From positions 310,001-374,000 of the forward strand of contig NZ_BMTF01000003.1 in the NCBI RefSeq assembly GCF_014649535.1: a stretch of 64,000 bases of DNA, read 5' to 3'. The notes beneath the pieces were generated by a model, which saw only the letters and a list, made by a program, of their open reading frames with translations, did no database searches and was not told where the DNA came from. The position numbers and the translations under genes are program-made. Within the stretch, counting starts at the first letter, position 1. The number at the start of each line of letters is the position of its first letter. Shown one piece after another: positions 16,498 through 24,877 of this stretch. This stretch comes from Streptomyces gelaticus (GTDB taxonomy: Bacteria; Actinomycetota; Actinomycetes; Streptomycetales; Streptomycetaceae).

Positions 16498-17322
16498 TCA
16501 GCCGCGCTGGATGCCCGTGGTGTCCTGGAGCACGCCGCGACGGCCGTCCTGGGTCTGGGCGATCAGGCCCGGACCGCGCTGCTCCACCGCGAGATACCAG
16601 GTGCCGGGCGCCAGTTCGGCGATCGGCGACGGCGAACCGTCCTCCCCGTACAGCGGGCGGGCCACCGGCACCGCGAACCAGAACGGCGTGAAGTCCCCGG
16701 TCGGCGCACCCGCGGCGGGAGCCTGCTGGGCCCCGGCCTGCGGCTCCGGCTGACCGGGCTGCGGCTGGCCGCCGTAGGGCTGCTGCTGGCCCGGCTGGCC
16801 GCCGTACGACGGCTGCTGGGCACCGGGGTAGCCGTACCCCTGACCGGGCTGCGGCTGACCGCCGTACGGCGGCTGCACGGCCTGCGGACGTGGGGCGTTC
16901 ACCAGCGGGGCCTTGAGTGCGGGGACCAGCGGGGTGGCGACCGCGCCGCCCGCGAGCACGATCGTGGCCAGCAGTCCGAGGATCATTCCGGCGCCCGCGT
17001 CGCCGGCGTCGATGGTCGTCCAGAAGGACGTCCACACCGCGAAGACACTGAAAGCGGCACCGAATTGACCGAGGTCGAAGCCGACGACCTTACGGGCCGA
17101 GGTGGCGCGGCCCACGATGACCAGCGCCGCTCCGATGATTCCGGCCAGATAGACGCTCATCAGCAGCCCGAGCGAGTCCCAGGCGTTCGGGGCGTTGCGG
17201 TTGGAGCAGTTGATGCCCGCAGGGCAGTCGTAGCCGAAGAGGTCGAGGAAAGAGGCGATGAACAGCACGACCGCTGCTCCGATCACCACGCCGTCGCCTC
17301 GAGTGAGGGAGCGGATATTCAC
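16498..17322 (-). CDS. Four-helix membrane protein with Gly/Gln/Pro-rich linker and C-terminal domain
   Basis: 274 residues from a GTG with AAGGA about 8 bases upstream. Residues 1-140 hold four hydrophobic helices (VVIGAAVVLFIASFLDLFGY, LGLLMSVYLAGIIGAALVIV, FSVFAVWTSFW, MILGLLATIVLAGGAVATPLVPAL), with two Cys in an outer loop (YDCPAGINCS) that could form a disulfide. Residues about 155-215 are low-complexity repeats of YGGQPQPGQ type. The last 60 residues (FTPFWFAVPVARPLY ... GVLQDTTGIQRG) form a small compact region that recurs in Streptomyces proteins of unknown role. No function can be assigned; it is monocistronic. Confidence 0.72.
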   Translation of the reverse strand: MNIRSLTRGDGVVIGAAVVLFIASFLDLFGYDCPAGINCSNRNAPNAWDSLGLLMSVYLAGIIGAALVIVGRATSARKVVGFDLGQFGAAFSVFAVWTSFWTTIDAGDAGAGMILGLLATIVLAGGAVATPLVPALKAPLVNAPRPQAVQPPYGGQPQPGQGYGYPGAQQPSYGGQPGQQQPYGGQPQPGQPEPQAGAQQAPAAGAPTGDFTPFWFAVPVARPLYGEDGSPSPIAELAPGTWYLAVEQRGPGLIAQTQDGRRGVLQDTTGIQRG

Positions 17323-17514
17323 GTGAAGGTCCTTAGTCGGTCGTCTCGTCGGGGCGGTCGTCGCTGCCGCCTGTACGGGTACGGCGGGCACAACGTGAAG
17401 CTCGGGGGCGGCTCCCCATCGTACGGATGAATCTATCGTCTGCCCGGCCTGGTTGTGCCCCTGCCCGGCTCTCGGACGCGCTTCCCCCCAATATCGCCTC
17501 AGAACTACCTCTTG

Positions 17515-18456
17515 CTACCCCTTCAGGTAGCTGCTGATGCCATCGGCAATGCCCTGTGCCGCCTTCTGGCGCCAGCCTGCGCTGGTGAGCAGCGCGGCGT
17601 CCTTCGGATCACGCATATTGCCGCATTCGATGAACACTTTGGGCACGGTCGACAAATTAAGTCCGCCCAGATCCTTTCGGGTGTCCAACCCGCTATTGCC
17701 GCCGACGTAATTGGAAGGTGCACTTCCGGTATCACGGACGAAGAAACCGGCGATCCTGGTTCCGAGATCGCGCGAGGGCTCGACGATCTTCGAGGTGTCC
17801 GCCGCCCCTGCCCGCACCGGCCCGGGGAGAATCACATGGAAACCGCGGTTGCCGACCGCGGAGCCGTCCGCGTGCACCGACACCACCGCGTCGGCCCGCT
17901 CCTGGTTGCCGATCCGGGCCCGCTCGTCGACGCACGGCCCGTACGGGCGGTCGCCGTCGTGCGTCAGCACGACCTTCGCGCCCTGCGCCTGGAGGAGCGT
18001 GCGCAGCCGGTGCGACACATCGAGGGTGAACCGGGCTTCGGCGTAACCGGAGTCGGTCGATGTCCCGGTGGTGTCGCACTCCTTGCGCGTGGTGCCGATG
18101 TCCACCTGGCGGTTGATCTCGCGGGTGTGCAGACGGTTGTCCGGGTTGTGTCCGGGGTCGATGACGACCGTTCTGCCCGACAGCGGACCGGTGGCGCCGC
18201 CGCCCGTGGGCTTCGTGGACTTCGAGGGCTTCGCGGACGGGGTGGGGGAGGCGGACGTCCTCTCCGGCGCCGGAGCGCTCCTCGACGGCGGCGGGGCAGA
18301 GGTACCGCTGCCGCCCTGCCGGGGTTCGGCCTGCGCCCCGCCGCCGGCATCGCCCGCGCCGCAGCCCGCGGCGGTCAGGCACACGGCGACGAATGCGGTG
18401 GCGGCGAGCAGGGTCCGGCGGCGCCGGGTGGGGGGAACACTCTCGTCGTTCGGCAC
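17515..18456 (-). CDS. Lipoprotein N-acetylmuramoyl-L-alanine amidase (Amidase_3)
   Basis: 313 residues. The signal has RRRR then a hydrophobic stretch ending CLTAAGCGAG, a lipobox. A Ser/Pro/Lys-rich linker (residues about 40-90) spans the cell wall. The catalytic domain carries the zinc ligands of Amidase_3: His in VVIDPGHNPDN, Glu in GYAEARFTLDVS and His in VSVHADGS, plus the catalytic Glu in VFIECGNM. It hydrolyses the bond between N-acetylmuramic acid and L-alanine in peptidoglycan, outside the membrane. It starts with GTG, with no good Shine-Dalgarno; a TAGCAT element 6 bp upstream hints at a leaderless transcript. It follows a methyltransferase gene after 34 bp. Confidence 0.88.
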   Translation of the reverse strand: MPNDESVPPTRRRRTLLAATAFVAVCLTAAGCGAGDAGGGAQAEPRQGGSGTSAPPPSRSAPAPERTSASPTPSAKPSKSTKPTGGGATGPLSGRTVVIDPGHNPDNRLHTREINRQVDIGTTRKECDTTGTSTDSGYAEARFTLDVSHRLRTLLQAQGAKVVLTHDGDRPYGPCVDERARIGNQERADAVVSVHADGSAVGNRGFHVILPGPVRAGAADTSKIVEPSRDLGTRIAGFFVRDTGSAPSNYVGGNSGLDTRKDLGGLNLSTVPKVFIECGNMRDPKDAALLTSAGWRQKAAQGIADGISSYLKG

Positions 18457-18490
18457 CCCGCGATGCTATCCGGGCCTCGGGCGGCCCGCC

Positions 18491-19153
18491 TCAGATCGCC
18501 GTCCCCGCGCCCGTCCGCCGCAGCACCCGCAGCGAGTCCGTCACCGAGACCTCGGTGAACGCCCCGGACTCCAGCGCCCGCAGATAGACGCGGTACGGCG
18601 CCTGGCCCCCGTGCGCCGGGTCCGGGAAGACGTCGTGGATCACCAGCAGCCCGCCCTCGGCGACATGCGGCGCCCAGCCCTCGTAGTCGCCGTTCGCGTG
18701 CTCGTCGGTGTGACCGCCGTCGATGAAGACGAAGCCGAGCTTCCCGCCCCAGACCGCCGCGACCTGCGGGGACCGTCCCACCAGCGCCACCACGTGGTCC
18801 TCCAGCCCCGCCGCGTGCAGGGTTCTGCGGAACGTCGGCAGCGTGTCCATCCGCCCCACCTCCGGGTCCACCACGGCCGGGTCGTGGTACTCCCAGCCGG
18901 GCTGCTGCTCCTCACTGCCGCGATGGTGGTCGACGGTGAGGGCCGTCACCCCGGCCGCCCGCGCGGCGTCGGCGAGCAGGATGGTGGAGCGCCCGCAGTA
19001 CGTGCCGACCTCCAGGACCGGCAGCCCCAGCGCGGCGGCCTCGACGGCGGCCCGGTACAGCGCGAGCCCCTCGCCCACCGGCATGAAGCCCTTGGCGGCC
19101 CGGAAGGCGGCGAGAATCTCGGGCGACGGCTCGACGGCGGACTCGGCGGGCAC
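18491..19153 (-). CDS. Class I SAM-dependent methyltransferase (Methyltransf_24 type)
   Basis: 220 residues from a GTG with AGGAGGAACCC upstream. Motif I is VLEVGTYCGRSTILLADAA, with TALTVDHHRGSEEQQPGWEYHDP following; the LVGRSPQ and GFVFIDGGHTDEHANGDYEGWAPHVAEGGLLVIHDVF segments match Methyltransf_24 proteins, which often act on sugars or small metabolites using a catalytic His/Asp network. Such proteins sit next to natural-product and glycan genes, but the neighbours here give no pathway. It may be co-transcribed with the amidase gene 34 bp downstream. Confidence 0.82.
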   Translation of the reverse strand: MPAESAVEPSPEILAAFRAAKGFMPVGEGLALYRAAVEAAALGLPVLEVGTYCGRSTILLADAARAAGVTALTVDHHRGSEEQQPGWEYHDPAVVDPEVGRMDTLPTFRRTLHAAGLEDHVVALVGRSPQVAAVWGGKLGFVFIDGGHTDEHANGDYEGWAPHVAEGGLLVIHDVFPDPAHGGQAPYRVYLRALESGAFTEVSVTDSLRVLRRTGAGTAI

Positions 19154-19208
19154 GGGTTCCTCCTGGCGGGGACGGTTTCGGGGCTACGCGTTCGACGGCG
19201 CCCCATCG

Positions 19209-19270
19209 TGCCGTACGCCCCCGCCGGGGGTGTCGGCGGGGGCGTACGAGGGGTGAGCCCGGGTCGGGGC
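19209..19270. repeat. 62-bp duplicated hairpin, copy A
   Basis: A 62-bp sequence found again at 20079-20140 with one mismatch (T at 19245, C at 20115). It contains a 13-bp perfect stem (GTACGCCCCCGCC / GGCGGGGGCGTAC, loop of nine) and should act as a terminator, here just downstream of the PIN toxin gene. The exact spacing of 870 bp brackets the toxin-antitoxin pair. Confidence 0.8.
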
Positions 19271-19285
19271 TTGAGTCCCGGCGGC

Positions 19286-19744
19286 CTATCGGTCGTGCAG
19301 CACCTGCGGCCGTGTGACGGGGACGACGGTGAGCAGGCCGTCCAGCCCTTTGAAATCATCGGGATTCGTGGTGAAGAGCGGAAGCTCCTCGGCGATGGCG
19401 ATGGACGCGATCATCAAGTCGGCTACTCGGCGCCGCGGTTTGCGGCCGGCGCCGACCACGGCTGCGCAGACCCTGCCGTAGACGCGGGCCGCCTCCGCGT
19501 CGAAGGGGATCGGGTCGAACTCGTTCTCGGCACGCTGGAGGACATCCAGCCGACGGGCCCGCTCGGCGTACTCGTCGTAGTCGTCCTGCTCCTCGTTCCG
19601 TCGTACCTCGTGCGGGCCGGCGGAGAGCTCGGCCAGTGTGATGGCGCTGATCGCCACCTCGGCAGGGAGCTCCTCGGGATCCACCCATCTGCGAAGGATC
19701 ATGATGTTGGTGTCGAGCAGGCCCTGGTCGTACTCAGCGGGCAT
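19286..19744 (-). CDS. vapC: PIN-domain toxin (VapC family)
   Basis: 152 residues of the PIN ribonuclease fold. The acidic metal-binding set is intact: Asp in GLLDTNIMIL (residue 10), Glu in ITLAELSAG, Asp in VADLMIASIA and the FTTNPDDF terminus of the site. As a VapC toxin it would cleave specific RNAs in the cytoplasm when free of its antitoxin. It overlaps the upstream antitoxin gene by 11 bp, the standard arrangement. Regulation is expected to be autorepression by the toxin-antitoxin complex; no operator was confirmed. The pair sits between two copies of a 62-bp hairpin repeat, suggesting a mobile or inserted module. Confidence 0.88.
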   Translation of the reverse strand: MPAEYDQGLLDTNIMILRRWVDPEELPAEVAISAITLAELSAGPHEVRRNEEQDDYDEYAERARRLDVLQRAENEFDPIPFDAEAARVYGRVCAAVVGAGRKPRRRVADLMIASIAIAEELPLFTTNPDDFKGLDGLLTVVPVTRPQVLHDR

Positions 19745-20003
19745 AGGGGTCGTCCAGCTTCTGCTCGGCGGTGGCATCCTGATCCGCCCGGAAGGCGTCC
19801 AGCGAGATGTCGGAAGCGGTACGGGACATGGCGGCGAACTCGCCGCGCGGGACGAACCGCCTGCGTCGGCGCAGCGGGATCAGCTCGCCGATGCGATGTC
19901 CGTCCCGCGTGACAGTGAAGGCCTGCCCGCCCTGGACGGCGTCCATGATCTCTTTGGACCTGTTGCGCAGGTCGCGTTGCGTAATCTCCTGCTGCGCTGC
20001 CAT
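19734..20003 (-). CDS. Phd/YefM-type antitoxin
   Basis: 89 residues. The N-terminus EITQRDLRNRSKEIMDAVQGGQAFTVTRDGHRIGELIPL is a typical Phd/YefM DNA-binding fold (RDLRN, FTVTRDGxxIGELIP). The C-terminal 35 residues (SLDAFRADQDATAEQKLDDPYAR) would be the flexible part that wraps and inhibits the PIN toxin. It is the first gene of the pair and overlaps the toxin gene by 11 bp. The Phd fold with a PIN toxin is a common mixed pairing in actinobacteria. Confidence 0.87.
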   Translation of the reverse strand: MAAQQEITQRDLRNRSKEIMDAVQGGQAFTVTRDGHRIGELIPLRRRRRFVPRGEFAAMSRTASDISLDAFRADQDATAEQKLDDPYAR

Positions 20004-20078
20004 GGCATCCACGGTAGCGCGTGGTGCTACAGGGTGCCACCTGCCACCCGTGAACCCGCACACGCGACGGGCCCGCGA

Positions 20079-20140
20079 TGCCGTACGCCCCCGCCGGGGG
20101 TGTCGGCGGGGGCGCACGAGGGGTGAGCCCGGGTCGGGGC
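20079..20140. repeat. 62-bp duplicated hairpin, copy B
   Basis: Second copy of the repeat at 19209-19270, identical in 61 of 62 positions; the mismatch shortens the perfect stem slightly. It lies 24 bp beyond the stop of the minus-strand M20 peptidase gene and is well placed to terminate that operon. Confidence 0.8.
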
Positions 20141-20164
20141 GGTCGGTGGGCCGTGGCGGTGAGG

Positions 20165-21499
20165 TCAGCAGCTCTGCCAGAGGCGGGTCATGACGCGGAC
20201 GCCGAAGCGCAGGCCTTCCAGCGGGACGCGCTCGTCCACGCCGTGGAACAGGCGGCCGTAGTCCAGGTCGTGCGGGAGCTTGAGGCCCTTGAAGCCGAAG
20301 CAGCGGATGCCGAGGTGGGTGAAGGCCTTGGCGTCGGTGCCGCCCGGGTTGCAGTACGGGACGGGGTGGCCGTCCGGGTCCTCGGCGCGTACGGCCGCGC
20401 ACATGGCGTCGACCAGCGGGCCGTCGAACGTGGTCTCCAGCGCGATGTCGTGGTTGACCCACTCCCGGGTGACCGAGGGAAGCAGCAGCCGGTCGATGGT
20501 GTCGATCAGCTCCTGCTCGTGGCCGGGCAGGAAACGGCCGTCCACCCGGGCGGTCGCCTTCCCGGGGATGACGTTGGTCTGGTAACCGGCGTCGAACATG
20601 GTGGGGTTCGCGGAGTTGCGGAGCACCACCTGCATGAAGTCGGAGACCGGGCCCAGCTTCGCGAGGCTGCCCTCGATGTCGTTCTCGTCGAACTCGACAC
20701 CGTAGAGGCGGGCTGCCTCCTCCAGCAGGGCGCGGACCGGTTCGATCAGCCGGATCGGGAAGGTCTCGCGGCCGATGCGGGTCAGTGACTCGGCGAGATC
20801 GGTGACCGCGTTCTCGTCGTTGGGGGACGAGCCGTGGCCGGCCCGACCGGTCGCGGTGAGCTCCATCCAGGCCATGCCGCGCTGGGCGTTCTCGATCGGG
20901 TAGAGGCGACGGGTGTCGTCGATGGCGAAGGAGAACCCGCCGCCCTCGCCGATCGCCTCGGTGACCCCGGCGAACAGCTCGGGGCGGTGCTCGACGAGCC
21001 AGTGGGCGCCGAACTTCCCGCCCGCCTCCTCGTCGGCGAGGAAGGCCAGGACCAGGTCGCGCGAGGGCCGGGTGCCGGTGCGGGCGAAGTGGCGGGCGGT
21101 GGCCAGCATGACGGCCACCGTGTCCTTCATGTCGATCGCGCCGCGCCCCCACAGATAGCCGTCGCGGATCTCTCCGGAGAACGGCGGGACCTGCCACTCG
21201 GAGGCGTCGGCGGGCACCACGTCCAGGTGGCCGTGGACCAGCAGGGCGCCGCGCTCCGGGTCGGCGCCCGCGATCCGGGCGATGACGTTGGCGCGGCCCG
21301 GGGCGGACTCGACCAGCTCGGAGGCGATGCCCGCCTCGGCGAGACGGCCCACCACCCAGTCGGCGCTCGCCCGCTCGTTGCTGGTGGGGTTGGAGGTGTC
21401 GAACCTGATCAGTTCGGCGCAGAGTCCGATGACCTCGTCCTGGGCCTCGGCGGAGGCCGGGACGAAGGAGGCGGAGGCGGTGGGGTCGGAGGTTGTCAT
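20165..21499 (-). CDS. M20-family metallopeptidase
   Basis: 444 residues. The two-zinc site is visible: HGHLDVVPAD (His, Asp), WGRGAIDMKD (bridging Asp), LAFLADEEAGG (catalytic Glu and ligand), and the late His in CNPGGTDAKAFTHLGIRCFGF. The lid/dimer domain (GRAGHGSSPNDENAV) is normal for M20. It hydrolyses a peptide or N-acyl amino acid in the cytoplasm. Its ATG overlaps the stop of the permease gene by 4 bp, so the operon order is DUF1177, permease, peptidase. The product is probably a carboxypeptidase or acylase for a compound imported by the permease; the substrate is not known. Confidence 0.87.
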   Translation of the reverse strand: MTTSDPTASASFVPASAEAQDEVIGLCAELIRFDTSNPTSNERASADWVVGRLAEAGIASELVESAPGRANVIARIAGADPERGALLVHGHLDVVPADASEWQVPPFSGEIRDGYLWGRGAIDMKDTVAVMLATARHFARTGTRPSRDLVLAFLADEEAGGKFGAHWLVEHRPELFAGVTEAIGEGGGFSFAIDDTRRLYPIENAQRGMAWMELTATGRAGHGSSPNDENAVTDLAESLTRIGRETFPIRLIEPVRALLEEAARLYGVEFDENDIEGSLAKLGPVSDFMQVVLRNSANPTMFDAGYQTNVIPGKATARVDGRFLPGHEQELIDTIDRLLLPSVTREWVNHDIALETTFDGPLVDAMCAAVRAEDPDGHPVPYCNPGGTDAKAFTHLGIRCFGFKGLKLPHDLDYGRLFHGVDERVPLEGLRFGVRVMTRLWQSC

Positions 21500-22884
21500 G
21501 CTGCTCCCACAGGGGTTGTCGCACGGGCGGCGGGGGCGGAGGTGTCCTCGTCGTCCAGGGTGGAGGTGCCGTACGGCTTCACCCAGCCCAGCAGGCCGAG
21601 GGCGCTGTACAGGATGAAGGCGGTGGCCAGGGAGTTCAGGGCGGGGATGCCGCCGTCGTAGAACTTGCCGACGCAGAAGGCCGCGATCCAGATGGCGATG
21701 GACATCGGCACCCAGGTCGGCGAGGACTTCGGCAGGGTCTCCGACTCCCGGGTCTCGTCCAGCGGCTTGCGCATCCGCTTCACGACCCAGTACTCGGCCA
21801 CGATGATGCCGCCGATGGGCGGGATGGCGACGCCGAGCACGGAGAGGAACTCGGTGAAGTGGGTCATGATCCCGACCGCGGACAGGGCCGTGCCCGCGAT
21901 GCCGAGGACGACCGTGACCGCGCCGCGGTGCAGGCGCTTGCCGAAGACGACCTGGAAGAAGTTGACGACGCCGAGCGAGGAGCCGTACAGGTTCCAGTCG
22001 TTGATCTTGGCGGTGGACATCAGGACCACGATGACGCCGAAGGCGCCGGAGGTGGAGAGCACGATGTGCGAGACCTCGCTGCTCTTCACCAGGTGACCGA
22101 GCAGCACACCGGTCAGGCCGACGATGTACTCGGAGAGGATCATCGACGAGGCGCTCTGCAGGAAGACGTGCGAGCCCTTCCGGTTGTACCGGGTCATCTC
22201 GGGGGACACGATCGCGCCTGTCATGTAGCCGCCCGCGATGGCGGTGGCGGCGACGGCGAGCGGGATCGTCTCGCCGGGCGGCGGGGAGCTGATCAGCTCG
22301 CCGATGGAGTGGTCCTTCAGCGTCGATATGACCGACCAGGCGACCATCGCGAAGAACAGCGGCGTGACGATCTTGGCGAAGACGGCCATGTACCTGAAGC
22401 CGAAGATCACCAGTGCGGTGATGGCGATGCCGGCCAGCACGCACCACATCCAGGACGGGCCGCCGACCAGCGCCGAGACGCTGTTGCCGAAGATCGTGTT
22501 CTGGACGCCGAACCAGCCGACCAGGCTGACCGCGATGACGAAGCTGACCAGCGCCGAGCCGTTGCGGCCGAAGCCGACCCAGCGGGTCAGCATCGGCGTC
22601 GCCAGGCCCTCGCGCATACCGGCCAGACCGATCGCGAAGATCACGACCTCCAGGATCACCGCGCCGAGCGTGAAGGCGAGGAACGCGTCCCCGAAGGTCA
22701 TGCCCACACCGATGGTGGCGCCGAGGGTGAACTGCGAGATCGAGCCGGACTGGGCCAGCCACTGGAGCAGCATCGACCAGAAGCCGAACCGCTTGTCGCG
22801 CGGGACACGGGAGAGCGCGTAGTCGTCGCTGCCGATGGTCTTGGCCTCGTGGGCCACGGCCTCGGCCTGCGGGGTGGCTGCCAT
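21496..22884 (-). CDS. codB: NCS1 purine-cytosine permease-like transporter
   Basis: 462 residues with twelve hydrophobic segments. The NCS1/CodB pattern is clear: FTLGATIGVGMTFGDAF near the start of the core, VGFGRNGSALVSFVIAVSLVGWFGVQNTIFG, and PPIGGIIVAEYWV near the end. It is an inner-membrane Na+ or H+ symporter; family members take up cytosine, hydantoins, allantoin or thiamine-like compounds. It is encoded between DUF1177 and M20 peptidase genes with a 1-bp and a 4-bp overlap, which argues for a substrate processed by an amidase/peptidase. The codB symbol reflects the family, not proven cytosine transport. Confidence 0.85.
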   Translation of the reverse strand: MAATPQAEAVAHEAKTIGSDDYALSRVPRDKRFGFWSMLLQWLAQSGSISQFTLGATIGVGMTFGDAFLAFTLGAVILEVVIFAIGLAGMREGLATPMLTRWVGFGRNGSALVSFVIAVSLVGWFGVQNTIFGNSVSALVGGPSWMWCVLAGIAITALVIFGFRYMAVFAKIVTPLFFAMVAWSVISTLKDHSIGELISSPPPGETIPLAVAATAIAGGYMTGAIVSPEMTRYNRKGSHVFLQSASSMILSEYIVGLTGVLLGHLVKSSEVSHIVLSTSGAFGVIVVLMSTAKINDWNLYGSSLGVVNFFQVVFGKRLHRGAVTVVLGIAGTALSAVGIMTHFTEFLSVLGVAIPPIGGIIVAEYWVVKRMRKPLDETRESETLPKSSPTWVPMSIAIWIAAFCVGKFYDGGIPALNSLATAFILYSALGLLGWVKPYGTSTLDDEDTSAPAARATTPVGAA

Positions 22885-23837
22885 CAGGACTCCTGGGGTG
22901 TGCGGCCGAAGGTCTGCAGGTGTGCCAGCGACCCGTAGCGGTTGACGAGGTTGTCGAACTCCACCGCGTCGTGGAAGTCCAGTCGGCCGCTGCCGTAGGC
23001 CTTGGCGACCTCCACGGCGTAGCGGGCGGCGGACGCGATGTCCGTCTCGTGGCTCGCGCCCGTACCGCAGCCCGGCACCGCGGCGGCCGAGGTGATGGCC
23101 AGGCCGACGACCGGGGCGGCCGTCGCGGTGGAGGGCTGCAGGATCGAATTGATGTGGTGTGCACCGTTACCGTACGGGGTGATGTCCTGCGTGGTCACCG
23201 GATACGTGACCAACGGCTCACCGGTCACCACGGCCAGCAGTTCGCCCAGCGGCTCGCTGACCCGGAGCACCCAGCCCTCCTTGACGGTGGGCGACAGGGC
23301 GAGGCCCTTGTGGTTGATGATCCGGTTGCCCTTGGTGGTGTCGATGGAGAGCACGGCCTCCATCTCGCCGGTCACCTCGTGGCGGTTCATGGTGGCGATG
23401 TCCACGGGCGAGCCCATGAACGGCACCGGGTCGTGCGGTTCGGTCGGCGCGTTGGGGCAGATGTGGGTGGCGACGATCACGTCACCGGGCAGCACGTCGC
23501 CGCGGCGGCGCATGTCGAGCAGCTTGGCGGCGGTGGCGATCGCGGAGACCGCGCCGTCGGCGTCCGAGACCAGGCCGGTCACCTCGGGCCGAGCGCCGAT
23601 GCCGCCGAGCCGGCCCACCACGCCCAGCGTGCGGGCACTGCCACCGGAGGTACGTCCGCGGGAGCCCGGGACGCGGACCATCACGAAGTCCGTCGAGCCC
23701 TGCTCGCCGGCGACCGTGGTGACCTGCGCGGACGAGCCCTCGGTCCCGCTCACGGAGTCGAGGTACTCGACGACCGTCCTGCCATTGACCTGGGGATCGT
23801 CCAGCAGATCGACGATGTCCAGCACGTACTTCAACAT
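22884..23837 (-). CDS. DUF1177 protein
   Basis: 317 residues, first gene of the operon, matching the DUF1177 family: MLKYVLDIVDLLDDP at the start, then GRLGGIGARPEVTGLVSDADGAVSAIATAAKLLDMRRRGDVLPGDVIVATHICPNAPTEPHDPVPFMGSPVDI and VVGLAITSAAAVPGCGTGASHETDI near the end. Several conserved His, Asp and Cys residues (THICP, PHDPVPF, GTGASHETD) could form a metal or hydrolase site, but no activity is established for the family that I can state. Homologues often occur with permeases and peptidases, as here. It is divergent from the IclR regulator, which probably controls it. Confidence 0.85.
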   Translation of the reverse strand: MLKYVLDIVDLLDDPQVNGRTVVEYLDSVSGTEGSSAQVTTVAGEQGSTDFVMVRVPGSRGRTSGGSARTLGVVGRLGGIGARPEVTGLVSDADGAVSAIATAAKLLDMRRRGDVLPGDVIVATHICPNAPTEPHDPVPFMGSPVDIATMNRHEVTGEMEAVLSIDTTKGNRIINHKGLALSPTVKEGWVLRVSEPLGELLAVVTGEPLVTYPVTTQDITPYGNGAHHINSILQPSTATAAPVVGLAITSAAAVPGCGTGASHETDIASAARYAVEVAKAYGSGRLDFHDAVEFDNLVNRYGSLAHLQTFGRTPQES

Positions 23838-23875
23838 GGGGGGCCTTTCTCTCGTCCGGGCACCCGGGCCGGCGC

Positions 23876-23910
23876 TGGGGCTGTCCGGCCCTGATCTGTC
23901 GGACAGGCCC
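23876..23910. repeat. Dispersed palindromic element, copy 3 (reverse orientation)
   Basis: An imperfect inverted repeat, CTGTCCGGCC...GGACAGGCCC, that on the opposite strand reads GGGCCTGTCCGACAGATCAG followed by GGCCGGACAG. It is the same element as at 12660-12690 and 44790-44825. It lies in the leader of the DUF1177 operon, upstream of its start codon. Confidence 0.6.
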
Positions 23911-23964
23911 TCGACGGGGGAAGCGCGGGGCGGGGTGCTGAGGCCACATTCGGGATCGGATAGC

Positions 23965-23976
23965 GTTGAACGCAAC
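23965..23976. promoter_or_regulatory. Candidate IclR operator in the divergent region
   Basis: GTTG-AACG-CAAC is a short inverted repeat midway between the divergent DUF1177 operon and the IclR gene. TTG/CAA-type arms are common in IclR operators. Its position fits control of both directions; binding is inferred only. Confidence 0.35.
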
Positions 23977-24020
23977 TGTTTCCCGTTATTTGCAATTCAG
24001 GTCTGAATGGTGAGATGACG

Positions 24021-24851
24021 ATGGCGGACTTCGATCTGGACCGGCGCACCCCCGCCGGAGCCCTGCAAACCGTCGACCGGGCGCTCCTGGTGCTGCTCGC
24101 CTTCGAGCGGACCCGGCCCGACTGGGGCGTCACCGAGGTCGCCGAGGAGTTCGGCTGGGACACCTCGGTGGCCCAGCGACTGCTCGCCACCCTCGCCGGA
24201 CGCGGCTTCCTGGTCTCCGACCCGGTCACCCGCCGCTACCGCATCGGCCCCGCCGTGCTGCGCCTGGGCAGGCTCTGGGAGCGCTCCGGATCGCTGGAGC
24301 TGCTGGCCGGACCGGTCCTGGAGGAGCTGTGCCGGGTCACCGGCGACACCGTGCTCTTCTGTCTGCCGGACAACTTCCACATGCGGTGCGTCGCCGCCGA
24401 GGAGGGCGTGGCCGGGCCGCTGCGCTACTACCCCCTGGTCGGTGAGCTCTACCCGGCGCACGCCGGGGCGACCAGCAAGTCGTACTACGCGTACCTGCCC
24501 GACGAGCAGCGCCACCGGCTCTTCCGGGGCCGCCCCATGGCCCGGTTCACCGACCGGACGGTCACCGACCCGGACCGCCTGGAGGAGGAGTTCCTCAAGG
24601 TCCGCGCCCAGGGCTACGCCTGGACGGTCGGCGAGTACGACACCGGCATCGCGACCGTCGCCGTACCGGTCTTCCTCGGCCGCGAGCCGTACGGAAGCCT
24701 CAGCCTCGGCGGTGCCGAGGAGCTCTTCGCGGGCGCGCCGCACGACCGGCTCGAAGCGCTGCGCCACGCGGCCCAGTTGCTGGAGAAGCGGCTCACCCAC
24801 CCTCCGCAGCGCCCGAAGCCCCGCACCCGCCGCCCCCGGACCGACCGATGA
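24021..24851 (+). CDS. IclR-family transcriptional regulator
   Basis: 276 residues. The N-terminal winged helix-turn-helix covers residues about 15-75 (LQTVDRALLVLLAFERTRPDWGVTEVAEEFGWDTSVAQRLLATLAGRGFL). The C-terminal effector domain has GPVLEELCRVTGDTVLFC, AGATSKSYYAYL and the GYAWTVGEYDTGIATVAVPVF signature near the ligand pocket. The ATG at 24021 is preferred to that at 24015 because GGTGAG lies 6 bases upstream. It is divergent from the DUF1177/permease/peptidase operon and followed by a PepE-like gene, so it probably responds to the compound these handle. Confidence 0.87.
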   Translation: MADFDLDRRTPAGALQTVDRALLVLLAFERTRPDWGVTEVAEEFGWDTSVAQRLLATLAGRGFLVSDPVTRRYRIGPAVLRLGRLWERSGSLELLAGPVLEELCRVTGDTVLFCLPDNFHMRCVAAEEGVAGPLRYYPLVGELYPAHAGATSKSYYAYLPDEQRHRLFRGRPMARFTDRTVTDPDRLEEEFLKVRAQGYAWTVGEYDTGIATVAVPVFLGREPYGSLSLGGAEELFAGAPHDRLEALRHAAQLLEKRLTHPPQRPKPRTRRPRTDR

Positions 24852-24877
24852 CCCGGAAGAGAACCAAGAGGAATGCC

